Positions 1 through 7,978 of a stretch of 64,000 bases of DNA are shown here, one piece after another. The notes under the pieces were generated by a model. It was not told the DNA's origin, ran no database searches, and worked only from the letters and a program-made list of their open reading frames with translations. Source of the DNA: Parasediminibacterium sp046546515 (GTDB taxonomy: Bacteria; Bacteroidota; Bacteroidia; Chitinophagales; Chitinophagaceae); the NCBI RefSeq assembly GCF_046546515.1, contig NZ_JBKHKJ010000009.1, positions 1-64,000 on the forward strand, read 5' to 3'. How positions within the stretch are numbered: the first letter of the stretch is position 1; every line of letters starts with the position of its first letter. A program made the translations under genes and the position numbers.

Positions 1-2
1 AT

Positions 3-1283
3 TTGAAAAAACTACTCATCATCTCCCCACACTTCCCCCCTATCAATGCCGCTGACATGCACCGTGTCAGGCAAAGCGTGTGGTATTTTGAACAATTTGG
101 TTGGAAGCCGACAGTAGTTAGCGTAGATGAGCAGTTTATAGAAAACATTGTAGAACCTATGCTTTTAGAAACCCAGCCTACTGGCTTAGAAATAATAAAA
201 GTAAAAGCATTTGCCACTTCATGGACGAGGAAAATAGGCTTAGGCGCATTGGCTTTAAGATCGTTATTTTTTTACTTTTTCGCTATAAATAAGCTATTAA
301 AGCAAAAGCATTTTGACCTTGTTTATTTTTCCACCACTCAATTCCCTTTACTTGTGCTAGGGCGTTATTGGAAATGGCGGTTTAAAGTACCTTATGTCAT
401 AGACATGCAGGATCCTTGGCATTCTACTTATTATGTAAACAAGCCAAAGGCCGAGCGGCCAAAAAAATACTGGTTTTCCTTCTACTTAAATAAATGGCTG
501 GAACCAATTGCCATGAACGGTGTAGATGGCTTAATTAGCGTTTCTGCTGCATATATCCAGGAATTGCAGCAGCGTTACCCAGTATTAATAAATAAACCTT
601 CTAGCATCATTACTTTTGGGGCTTTTTCAAAGGACATGGAAGTGGCAAAAAAAAAAACCGTAAGCACCGTTTTTTTGAAAGACAACCATTTGAAATACAT
701 TGTATATGTAGGGCGTGGAGGGTTTGACATGCAGCTAGCCTTGGCCCTGGTTTTCGCTGCTTTTAAAGAAGGGCTTTCCAAGCAGCCCGATATTTTCAAG
801 CAGTTCCGCTTTGTGTTTATTGGCACTAGCTATGCGCCTAAAGGAAAAGGCACAAAAACCATATTGCCAGTGGCGGAAAAAGCAGGTGTTGGGAATTATT
901 TAACAGAATACACAGAGAGGGTTGCCTACTACGAAGGGTTATCAATACTACAAAATGCCGATATGTTGTTTATCCCCGGGTCAGATTCTGCTGCATACAC
1001 AGCATCTAAGCTATACCCGTATATACTTACAGAAAAACCAATATTGGGTATTTTCCATATAGAAAGCAGTGCCAAGAAAATATTGGAAGATACAAGTGCT
1101 GGTAAAACCTGTGCAATAGGTGATGAGCCTGAAATTGTTTATGATACACTTAGCAGTTTATTGGCTAGCCTTGTAAATAAAACATACATCAACACCACCA
1201 ATTGGAAAGCTTTTAGCAACTATAGCGCAGCATCAATGACAAAGAAACAAGTGGCTTTATTTAATTTGGTAGCAAGCAAATGA
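3..1283 (+). CDS. GT-B glycosyltransferase, EPS cluster
   Basis: Predicted cytoplasmic glycosyltransferase of the GT-B fold (GT4-like), expected to add a sugar to a lipid-linked polysaccharide repeat unit. The N-terminus LLIISPHFPP followed by an N-x-x-D-M-H-R stretch is typical of the acceptor-binding half. The donor half holds GRGGFDMQLAL (about residue 237) and a C-terminal DMLFIPGSDSAAYTASK (about 319-335) in place of the usual E-x7-E motif, so it is a divergent member. The first visible start is TTG at base 3; the true start may lie upstream of the window. It overlaps the next gene by ATGA, which suggests translational coupling. Donor and acceptor cannot be told from sequence. Confidence 0.8.
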   Translation: MKKLLIISPHFPPINAADMHRVRQSVWYFEQFGWKPTVVSVDEQFIENIVEPMLLETQPTGLEIIKVKAFATSWTRKIGLGALALRSLFFYFFAINKLLKQKHFDLVYFSTTQFPLLVLGRYWKWRFKVPYVIDMQDPWHSTYYVNKPKAERPKKYWFSFYLNKWLEPIAMNGVDGLISVSAAYIQELQQRYPVLINKPSSIITFGAFSKDMEVAKKKTVSTVFLKDNHLKYIVYVGRGGFDMQLALALVFAAFKEGLSKQPDIFKQFRFVFIGTSYAPKGKGTKTILPVAEKAGVGNYLTEYTERVAYYEGLSILQNADMLFIPGSDSAAYTASKLYPYILTEKPILGIFHIESSAKKILEDTSAGKTCAIGDEPEIVYDTLSSLLASLVNKTYINTTNWKAFSNYSAASMTKKQVALFNLVASK

Positions 1284-2446
1284 GCAAACGCATTGCAATA
1301 ATTACCACGCACCCTATACAATATTATGCCCCTCTTTTTAAATTATTGGCAAAAGAAATAGGTATAAAAGTATTTTATACATGGGGCAAAAATTCAATAG
1401 AAAAATTTGACCCAGGGTTTGGCAAAACCATCAATTGGGACGTGCCGCTGCTAGATGGCTATGAATATGATTTTTTAGAAAATACATCTCCTAGCCCAGG
1501 CAGCCACAATTTTAAAGGCATTGTTAACCCTAATATTATCAAGTCAATAGAAGCCTATAGCCCTTCTGCCATTTTGGTTTTTGGATGGAGCTATAACAGC
1601 CATTTAAAAGTATTAAGGCATTTTAAAGGAAAAGTACCCGTTTATTTCAGGGGCGATTCTACCTTGCTCGACAATAAAAAAACTACCCTTGCAGACAAAG
1701 TCAAACTTTTTTGCAGGAAGCTTCTTTTGCATTCGGTATATAGGCATGTTGACAAGGTTTTTCATGTAGGTAGTGCCAGCAAAGCCTATTTTAAATGGGT
1801 TGGGCTAAAGGAAAACCAATTGGTTTTTGCCCCACATGCCATAGACAATGTAAGGTTTGAACAAAATTGCACGTCTGAAGCATTGGCAAAAAGGGCAAAA
1901 TTGGGTATCCCTGAAAATGCAAAGGTTATTTTGTTTGCGGGCAAATTAGAGCCTAAGAAAAACCCTCAATTATTGTTGAAAGTCTTTCTAGCCTCGGATA
2001 TGAAAGATGCACATTTGATATTCATTGGCAATGGCATTCTAGAACAAGCATTAAAAGTCCAAGCAGCAAAAGCTGGCAAGCAAGCATTAGTACATTTTGT
2101 AGGTTTCCAGAACCAATCGTTAATGCCAATGTGGTACAATTTGGCCGATGTCTTCTGTCTGCCTTCACAAGGGCCTGGAGAAACTTGGGGGTTGGCCGTA
2201 AACGAAGCGATGGCATGTGGCAAAGCTATTATTACTAGCAGCAAAGTAGGATGTGCCATAGATTTGGTAAAAGAAAGTGTAAATGGGTGGGTTTTTGAAA
2301 CAGAAGCACGCTTGCAAACTATCTTTGCCCAATTGCCATCAAAGCAAGCCCTTGAAAAAATGGGGGCACGCAGCAAACAGATTATAGAACAATGGGCATT
2401 GCCAGTAACGGCCAGTAATATGCTAAAAGAATGGGAACAACAGTAG
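1280..2446 (+). CDS. GT4 family glycosyltransferase
   Basis: Glycosyltransferase of the GT4 (GT-B) family. The donor-binding half carries ILFAGKLEPKKNPQLLL (about 216-232), an FIGNG turn and the diagnostic GETWGLAVNEAMACG motif (about 301-315), where the two glutamates of E-x7-E bind the nucleotide-sugar. Length 388 aa is normal for the family. Its ATG lies in the stop of the preceding glycosyltransferase (ATGA), and the next gene starts one base after its stop, so it belongs to one polysaccharide operon. The specific sugar cannot be inferred. Confidence 0.88.
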   Translation: MSKRIAIITTHPIQYYAPLFKLLAKEIGIKVFYTWGKNSIEKFDPGFGKTINWDVPLLDGYEYDFLENTSPSPGSHNFKGIVNPNIIKSIEAYSPSAILVFGWSYNSHLKVLRHFKGKVPVYFRGDSTLLDNKKTTLADKVKLFCRKLLLHSVYRHVDKVFHVGSASKAYFKWVGLKENQLVFAPHAIDNVRFEQNCTSEALAKRAKLGIPENAKVILFAGKLEPKKNPQLLLKVFLASDMKDAHLIFIGNGILEQALKVQAAKAGKQALVHFVGFQNQSLMPMWYNLADVFCLPSQGPGETWGLAVNEAMACGKAIITSSKVGCAIDLVKESVNGWVFETEARLQTIFAQLPSKQALEKMGARSKQIIEQWALPVTASNMLKEWEQQ

Positions 2447-2447
2447 T

Positions 2448-3863
2448 ATGAAGAATGTAAAAATTTTACCAATGTTCCTTCCATTGTTCATTGCGTTTTT
2501 TTTGGAATCAAACCCTGTTGCATCATACCTAACCGCCTGGTTAGGTAGTTTCTTTCTATTATATGTTTCATTAACAGGGTTTATTGCACCATTGCCCGAT
2601 GATTTGCCTATTTCTGGGCAATTAATGCGGCCTTTGTTTGTAGTACAAGTTATTTTTTGCGGGTTCAATTTTTGTTCTTCCATTTTCTATTTTTTAGACA
2701 CGCTGGGCATGCAGGACTTTGCTTGGCGGTCAAATTATTTTGTAGATAAAGCCAAGGTAATAAAAATTGCAGAAGCCCAGCGTTACTATTTGCTTGGGCA
2801 TATTTCTTTGCTGCTGGGGCTGCTTAGTCGGCCACTGCAAAACGTAAAATTTGCATATAAAATAAAGGAAGATTTAGACTGGAGCGTTTTTTTAACAGGG
2901 TTTACTTTTTTTACTTTTATGGGGTCTGTCGTTACAAGATTTATTCCAGGCATGGGACAAATAAGGGAGCAATGCAGTAATATCAGTTTCTTGTGTGGCA
3001 CTTATGCGTTTTGCTATGCAATCGTAAAAAAAGACAGGAATTTAATCCTAATGGCGGGGGCATTTTACGGATACAATTTTATTAATACCCTTGTGTCCGG
3101 CTTTAAGGAACCCATTATTGTAAGCCTGCTGCTGGTGGGTATTTTCATGTACCCTTTTTACAAGAAAGTGGTTACTTATGCGGCATTACCTTTCGTGTAT
3201 GTGGCTTTTTTTATTATACCTGCTTATGTTAGCGCATTCAGGGGGCTAGCAAATGAAGACAATAGCGGGAACGCAACGGAAATAAGGGACCAAGCATTAA
3301 GCACTGCATTAGAGGGAAAAGAAAGCAACTGGGATTTTTTAACAGGCCGCCTTTCTGAAATTGGGATGTTTACAACATATATTGCATCTACACCCAAGCA
3401 AATACCCTATTATGGCACCCAAATAGTAGAGCAATCTTTAACAGTATTAGTACCTAGGGTTTTTTGGCGCGACAAACCCATTACAGAGGTATTGGTGATG
3501 CAAAGGGTATATGATGCAGGGGTAGTAAGTAATATTGCAAAAGTATCTGCCAAGCCCATGTATATAGTAGATGGTTATTTAAGCGGAGGGCTATTGGGCA
3601 TTATGATAAGCCTTTTTGTATATGGGTTTGCAGTGCAGTGGATAGCAGGGATAGCAGAAAAATGGTTTGGAGGCTATTTCTTTGGCACGGCTATTATTTT
3701 CAATGGGTTGTTCTCTATTTTTTGGCGCGGCCTGTCTTTCGAGTTTATATTAAACTCTGTTTTATACTCATTCTTTTCAATGTATGTTATACGATGGCTT
3801 TTATACACTTACGGTTATCTAGAAAAAATACATGAAGATCCTGCACATAATACCGTCGTATAA
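2448..3863 (+). CDS. Wzy-like polysaccharide polymerase, multi-pass membrane
   Basis: Integral membrane protein of 471 aa with about ten to twelve hydrophobic segments spread over its length and a large polar stretch around residues 260-320. Size, topology and position among glycosyltransferases fit an oligosaccharide repeat-unit polymerase (Wzy/O-antigen polymerase type) that joins lipid-linked repeats on the periplasmic side. These families share little sequence, so the call rests on topology and context. The next gene starts 32 bases before its end. A second polymerase-like gene lies at 16800, so the two may serve different linkages or one may be a glycan ligase. Confidence 0.65.
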   Translation: MKNVKILPMFLPLFIAFFLESNPVASYLTAWLGSFFLLYVSLTGFIAPLPDDLPISGQLMRPLFVVQVIFCGFNFCSSIFYFLDTLGMQDFAWRSNYFVDKAKVIKIAEAQRYYLLGHISLLLGLLSRPLQNVKFAYKIKEDLDWSVFLTGFTFFTFMGSVVTRFIPGMGQIREQCSNISFLCGTYAFCYAIVKKDRNLILMAGAFYGYNFINTLVSGFKEPIIVSLLLVGIFMYPFYKKVVTYAALPFVYVAFFIIPAYVSAFRGLANEDNSGNATEIRDQALSTALEGKESNWDFLTGRLSEIGMFTTYIASTPKQIPYYGTQIVEQSLTVLVPRVFWRDKPITEVLVMQRVYDAGVVSNIAKVSAKPMYIVDGYLSGGLLGIMISLFVYGFAVQWIAGIAEKWFGGYFFGTAIIFNGLFSIFWRGLSFEFILNSVLYSFFSMYVIRWLLYTYGYLEKIHEDPAHNTVV

Positions 3864-4992
3864 GCCAGCATTTATATATGGTGGGCCTATTTATTCGGTA
3901 AGTACTTTATGCGAAGCCCAGGCTGCCCTAGGGCATCAGGTTTTTGTATTTGCTACCGATGCAAATGGTAAAAGCAATCTATCTGTTCCTCTAAAAAAAA
4001 TCCAATGGGTAAATAGAGTAGGCGTTTATTATTTTCCACGTATTACTGGCGACCATACGCACGTGTCGCACAGCTTGTGGAAGTATTTAGCCAAAAATGC
4101 CAAAAACTACGATGTTGTGCACTTGCATAGCTGGTGGAGTATTTTGATGATAGGCTGCGCATGGGTATTAAAATGGAAAAATATTCCTTTTATACTATCG
4201 CCTAGGGGCATGTTTTCAACATATTCTTTTGGTAATAATGCAACTACTTTAAAGAAAAGGATTTTTTTCGATTGGTTTTCCAAGCCTATACTTCAAAAAC
4301 AAGTTTTTCATGCCACTGCGGCGTCTGAGCAATCCGAAATACATGACTTGTTTGGTGCTGGTGCAAAAGTGTTTACCCTTCCTAATTTGCTGCAGTTCCC
4401 CAATTTATTACCTTTTGATATTGGGCAGCACAACCAACGCAATACCATTAAGCTATTATTCATTTCCAGGGTCGACCCTAAAAAGGGTATAGAATTGTTG
4501 CTTCATGCAATGCAGCAATTACACAAAGCAGCAATGCCAATTCATCTTACGATCATTGGCTCGGGCAGCCATGCGTATGAGAATGAATTAAAAAAGTTGG
4601 CTCGTTCGCTGTCAATCGAGTCGGTAGTAACATGGAAAGGAAGCGTGGAATGGAGGGCTAAGTTTGACGACATATTGGCCTGTGATGTGTTGGTACTGCC
4701 ATCGTACAACGAAAATTTTGCCAATATCGTACTGGAAACCCTGTATGCCGGACGGCCTGTTATTGTTAGCAAACATGTAGGCCTTAGCGATTATGTAGAA
4801 GCCCAAAAAATGGGCTGGGTGATAGAAGCAGATACCGGAAGCATTGTAAATGCCGTAAAACAGTTCAGCGAACAAAAACAATACTGGCAGTCAAAGTCTT
4901 TGCAAATGCACAACCAAATACAGGCAGATTTTGCTATAACAAAATTAGCAGAAGCATATATCGATAATTATAAAACATATTTCAAAGTATAA
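3832..4992 (+). CDS. GT4 family glycosyltransferase
   Basis: Glycosyltransferase of the GT4 family, 386 aa. The N-terminus MKILHIIPSYKPAFIYGGP is the classic GT4 acceptor-domain start with a glycine-rich loop. The donor half shows LLFISRVDPKKGIELLLHAM (about 207-226), IIGSGSHAYENEL and NENFANIVLETLYAGRPVI (about 304-322), the E-x7-E type nucleotide-sugar site. It overlaps the upstream polymerase gene by 32 bases, which supports co-translation. Sugar specificity is not visible. Confidence 0.87.
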   Translation: MKILHIIPSYKPAFIYGGPIYSVSTLCEAQAALGHQVFVFATDANGKSNLSVPLKKIQWVNRVGVYYFPRITGDHTHVSHSLWKYLAKNAKNYDVVHLHSWWSILMIGCAWVLKWKNIPFILSPRGMFSTYSFGNNATTLKKRIFFDWFSKPILQKQVFHATAASEQSEIHDLFGAGAKVFTLPNLLQFPNLLPFDIGQHNQRNTIKLLFISRVDPKKGIELLLHAMQQLHKAAMPIHLTIIGSGSHAYENELKKLARSLSIESVVTWKGSVEWRAKFDDILACDVLVLPSYNENFANIVLETLYAGRPVIVSKHVGLSDYVEAQKMGWVIEADTGSIVNAVKQFSEQKQYWQSKSLQMHNQIQADFAITKLAEAYIDNYKTYFKV

Positions 4993-4996
4993 GTAA

Positions 4997-5860
4997 TTGC
5001 CCAACTCCTATTTTAGCTTTATTATTTTAACTTACAACGAAGAATTTCACTTACCAAGGCTGTTAAGTTCTATCCAATCATTATATGCCGCAACTTATAT
5101 ACTAGATTCTGGCAGCACAGATGGCACTGTGGTTATTGCCAATGGTTTTGGGTGCACTGTAAAAACAAATGCTTTTGTTAACCATCCCAAGCAGTGGCAC
5201 GCTGCATTGGCTGCTTTTAACATTCAAACACCATGGGTGGTATGCCTAGATGCAGACCATACCGCATCGCCCGAATTAGTAGCATTGCTGGCTGGGTTTA
5301 CTGGCAAAGGCTTTGAAGATGTGAATGGCATCTATTTCAACCGGAAGAATATATTTAAAGGCAAGTGGCTTCGGCATGGTGGCTATTCGCCGTTCTACCT
5401 GCTAAAAATGATCCGCTTTGGCGTGGGTTATTCCGACCTTAACGAAAACATGGACCACCGTTTTGTAGTGCCGGGCAAAACCGTTATCTGGAAAGAAGGC
5501 TATTTAATAGAAGAAAATTTTAAAGAGAACCACATAGCTTTCTGGATAAGCAAGCACAACCGCTACAGCGATTTGGTAGCGGCTGAAGAGTGGGAAAGGA
5601 TGCTGAAAATGAGGTCGCAGACCATCAAGCCCAACTTGCTGGGCAACCCAGATGAAAAAAAAGCATTCCTAAAAAGTATTTGGTGGAAAATGCCTCTGTA
5701 TGTGCGGCCATTTATATACTTTTTTCATCGATATTTTATACAATTAGGTATATTAGACGGGAAGCAAGGGTTTGTGTTCCATTTTTTGCAAGCATTTTGG
5801 TTTAGGTTGGTGGTAGACATTAAAATTGATGAGCTGAAAAAAGGGCAAAAGCAATCATGA
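4997..5860 (+). CDS. GT2 family glycosyltransferase (WaaE-like)
   Basis: GT-A fold, family 2 glycosyltransferase of 287 aa. It begins with FIILTYNEEFHLPRLLSSI, then the LDSGSTDGT loop and the metal-binding DAD at VVCLDADHTAS (about residue 82). The C-terminal part has HGGYSPFYLLKMIRFG, seen in WaaE/KdtX-like transferases. The start used is TTG at 4997, four bases after the previous stop; no closer ATG is in frame. The last codons overlap the ATG of the acetyltransferase by four bases. Confidence 0.83.
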   Translation: MPNSYFSFIILTYNEEFHLPRLLSSIQSLYAATYILDSGSTDGTVVIANGFGCTVKTNAFVNHPKQWHAALAAFNIQTPWVVCLDADHTASPELVALLAGFTGKGFEDVNGIYFNRKNIFKGKWLRHGGYSPFYLLKMIRFGVGYSDLNENMDHRFVVPGKTVIWKEGYLIEENFKENHIAFWISKHNRYSDLVAAEEWERMLKMRSQTIKPNLLGNPDEKKAFLKSIWWKMPLYVRPFIYFFHRYFIQLGILDGKQGFVFHFLQAFWFRLVVDIKIDELKKGQKQS

Positions 5861-6408
5861 CAACCGATTTTAATAAATACAACAATAGCTGGTACCAGCC
5901 CAGCGGTACCTTAAAAAGGGGGCTTTGGTTTTTGGTGAATGTATTTTTCTTTAACAATGGGTTGGCAGGATTCAATAAATTGAAACTCCTACTGCTGAAA
6001 GCGTTTGGTGCATCAGTAGGCACTGGCGTAGTAATAAAGCCCTCTGTGAATATAAAATACCCTTGGTTTTTAACTATTGGCAACAATGTATGGATAGGCG
6101 AGGCAGTATGGATAGATAATTTAACCCATGTAATTATCGGCAACAATGTTTGCCTTTCGCAAGGGGCAATGTTGCTCACTGGCAACCATAATTATTCAAA
6201 ACAAAGTTTCGATTTAATTATTGGCGAGATAAAACTGGAAGACGGCGTGTGGATTGGGGCAAAAGCCATTGTTTGCCCTGGCATTACCTGTTATAGCCAT
6301 TCAGTTTTGGCAGCAGCATCGGTAGCCAACAAAAGCCTAGAGGCATACAGCATTTACCAAGGCAACCCAGCTGTAAAAGTGAGGGTGCGTAAAATTGGAC
6401 ACCTATAA
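5857..6408 (+). CDS. WcaF-like hexapeptide acetyltransferase
   Basis: Left-handed beta-helix acyltransferase of 183 aa, similar to WcaF of colanic acid synthesis, expected to O-acetylate a sugar of the repeat unit using acetyl-CoA. Hexapeptide repeats run through the middle (IGNNVWIGEAVWIDNLTHV, about 70-88), the catalytic-type histidine lies in LLTGNHNY (about 108-115), and the C-terminal coil has WIGAKAIVCPGI. It overlaps the upstream GT2 gene by ATGA. It ends the first block of the cluster; the next 789 bases are non-coding repeats. Confidence 0.83.
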   Translation: MTTDFNKYNNSWYQPSGTLKRGLWFLVNVFFFNNGLAGFNKLKLLLLKAFGASVGTGVVIKPSVNIKYPWFLTIGNNVWIGEAVWIDNLTHVIIGNNVCLSQGAMLLTGNHNYSKQSFDLIIGEIKLEDGVWIGAKAIVCPGITCYSHSVLAAASVANKSLEAYSIYQGNPAVKVRVRKIGHL

Positions 6409-6412
6409 TTTA

Positions 6413-6545
6413 TGCCACAAAGGCTAAAAAGTTCGAAGAATATGAAGGTTAAAGGTTATTGATACTATCTTTTTTCTGCATTTTTCTTTTCTTCTTTTCT
6501 CTTAAAACTTTGTGCCTCTTTGTGTCTTCATACCTTCGTGCCAGG
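6413..6545. repeat. Dispersed long-hairpin repeat, copy 1
   Basis: Imperfect inverted repeat. The left arm begins tgccacaaaggc and the right arm ends with aaactttgtgcc, tttgtgtcttc and ccttcgtgcca. The same arm sequences recur between genes throughout the window, always as an outward hairpin of roughly 70-160 bases with a T-rich or A-rich middle. No protein is encoded. It may act as a terminator or mRNA-stabilising hairpin after the acetyltransferase gene. Confidence 0.75.
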
Positions 6546-6551
6546 TTAAGC

Positions 6552-7135
6552 GGGTGCATAAAAAGTTTTTCGCTTTGTGGCGATATTCCCTAATCTTTAA
6601 AAACCTTATCTTTGTGCCAGAAATGCACTTACTAAAAACCAAGTTAAATGCATTTTAGATGCTGTCAACTAGTACTTGCATCAAAGTTGTTTTTTTGTTA
6701 ATATTAAGATAGTTTTAGCTAAAAAATAGCCTCGTTTTTATGGCTGTAAAATACGCAAAAATTACTCACAAAATGAGCATAAAATACGCAAAAAGTATGC
6801 ACAAATCACTCAAAAAATAGGCACAAAATAGGCACAAAATAGGCACAAAATACGCATAAAACTTTTCCGTTATTGTTGATAATCAATGATTTAAAGGCGA
6901 TGGAACGATTTTTCAAAAAATCGCGAATAGGAAAAAAGGCCGAAAATTGGCAAAACTGAAACTATTTTAATAAAAACCCCAGAAAAAGGAATAGTGTAGA
7001 AATTGTATAAGTGTTCTCGTTTTGCATCCCATCTTCTTGCCTGTGGGGTGTTTGTTCCGGCTTTTTGGGATAAGTGGCGGGCAGGGTGGTACTAGGGTGT
7101 TTTTTCACTAAAAAGCGAAAAACTTTTATGCACCC
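6552..7135 (+). repeat. MITE-like element A1 with 11-nt array
   Basis: Non-coding element of 584 bases bounded by terminal inverted repeats of about 24 bases: GGGTGCATAAAAAG on the left and CTTTTATGCACCC on the right. TTAAGC occurs just outside both ends (6546-6551 and 7138-7143), a possible target duplication. Inside are a TATCTTTG promoter-like box near 6609, a tandem array of 11-nt units with consensus AAAATAGGCAC (6748-6863), the core GTTGATAATCAATGA (6875-6889) and the conserved tract GGCAAAACTGAAACTATTTT. The element at 51395-51951 is its closest relative. No ORF of substance lies inside. Confidence 0.8.
6606..6617 (+). promoter_or_regulatory. -7 box TATCTTTG inside element A1
   Basis: TTATCTTTGTG matches the Bacteroidota -7 consensus TAnnTTTG. 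The same box occupies the same place in element A2 (51450-51457) and, inverted, in element A3 (28079-28086). It would start a transcript reading into the 11-nt array. The -33 element is not clear. Confidence 0.5.
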
Positions 7136-7197
7136 AATTAAGCAAGTTGCTGCCCTTGTGGCAACCTTTCTTTTTTTAATTTCAACCCAATAAAATA

Positions 7198-7968
7198 GTG
7201 TCCACAGGTAGTAATTATATAACCGTGTCCATCATCACTGCAACCTACAATAGTGCTGCAACTATTGCAGATACATTGCACGCCGTGCAAAGCCAAACCT
7301 ACCCGCATATAGAACATATTATTGTCGATGGTTTGTCTACAGACAACACTATTCAGTTGGTAAAATCCAGCAACCATAAAGGCATCATTACTGAAGGAAA
7401 AGATGCTGGCATTTACGATGCCATGAACAAAGGCATTGGCTTGGCAAACGGGGAAATAGTGGGTATTTTAAATTCAGACGACTTTTACCCAGATGCTACT
7501 GTTATTGAAAAAGTAGTTGCTTTATTTAAGGAAACCGGTTGCGATGCCGTATATGGCGATTTGGTATATGTAGATGCAATTGATACAGCCAAAATAAAAA
7601 GAAATTGGGTTTCTGGGGCATATAAGCGGGATAATTTTTTGTATGGCTGGATGCCGCCGCACCCCACTTTTTTTGTAAAAAAAGAAGTTTATTACCAATA
7701 TGGGTTATTTAATATTTCTTTGTGGGGCGCTGCCGACTACGAATTGATGCTGCGGTTTTTATATAAACACAGTATCAGCGTGGCATATTTGCCAAAAGTG
7801 CTGGTGCATATGCGTGCTGGTGGGCAAAGCAACCATTCCCTATTTAACCGCCTGCGGGCAAATAGGGAAGACAGGAAGGCTTGGCGGTTAAATGGGCTAA
7901 AGCCATATTGGTACACGTTGCTGCTGAAACCACTAAGGAAAATCAGCCAGTTTTTTATTAAGGATTAG
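7198..7968 (+). CDS. GT2 family glycosyltransferase
   Basis: Family 2 glycosyltransferase of 256 aa. It opens with VSIITATYNSAATIADTLHAVQSQTY, then IIVDGLSTDNT and a LNSDDFY metal site (about residue 94). WMPPHPTFFVKKEVYYQYGLFN (about 151-172) is typical of GT2 enzymes acting in capsule and O-antigen pathways. The start is GTG at 7198, the first in-frame start after element A1. The SLBB export gene follows 10 bases downstream. Confidence 0.85.
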   Translation: MSTGSNYITVSIITATYNSAATIADTLHAVQSQTYPHIEHIIVDGLSTDNTIQLVKSSNHKGIITEGKDAGIYDAMNKGIGLANGEIVGILNSDDFYPDATVIEKVVALFKETGCDAVYGDLVYVDAIDTAKIKRNWVSGAYKRDNFLYGWMPPHPTFFVKKEVYYQYGLFNISLWGAADYELMLRFLYKHSISVAYLPKVLVHMRAGGQSNHSLFNRLRANREDRKAWRLNGLKPYWYTLLLKPLRKISQFFIKD

Positions 7969-7978
7969 TTTACTTTAA

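Noticed and set aside
6748..6863. CRISPR array
   Set aside because: Units are 11 nt and directly adjoining, with no unique spacers of 30 or so bases, and no cas genes are present.
7138..7377. 79-codon minus-strand frame
   Set aside because: It covers the end of element A1 and the start of a well-supported GT2 gene on the other strand.
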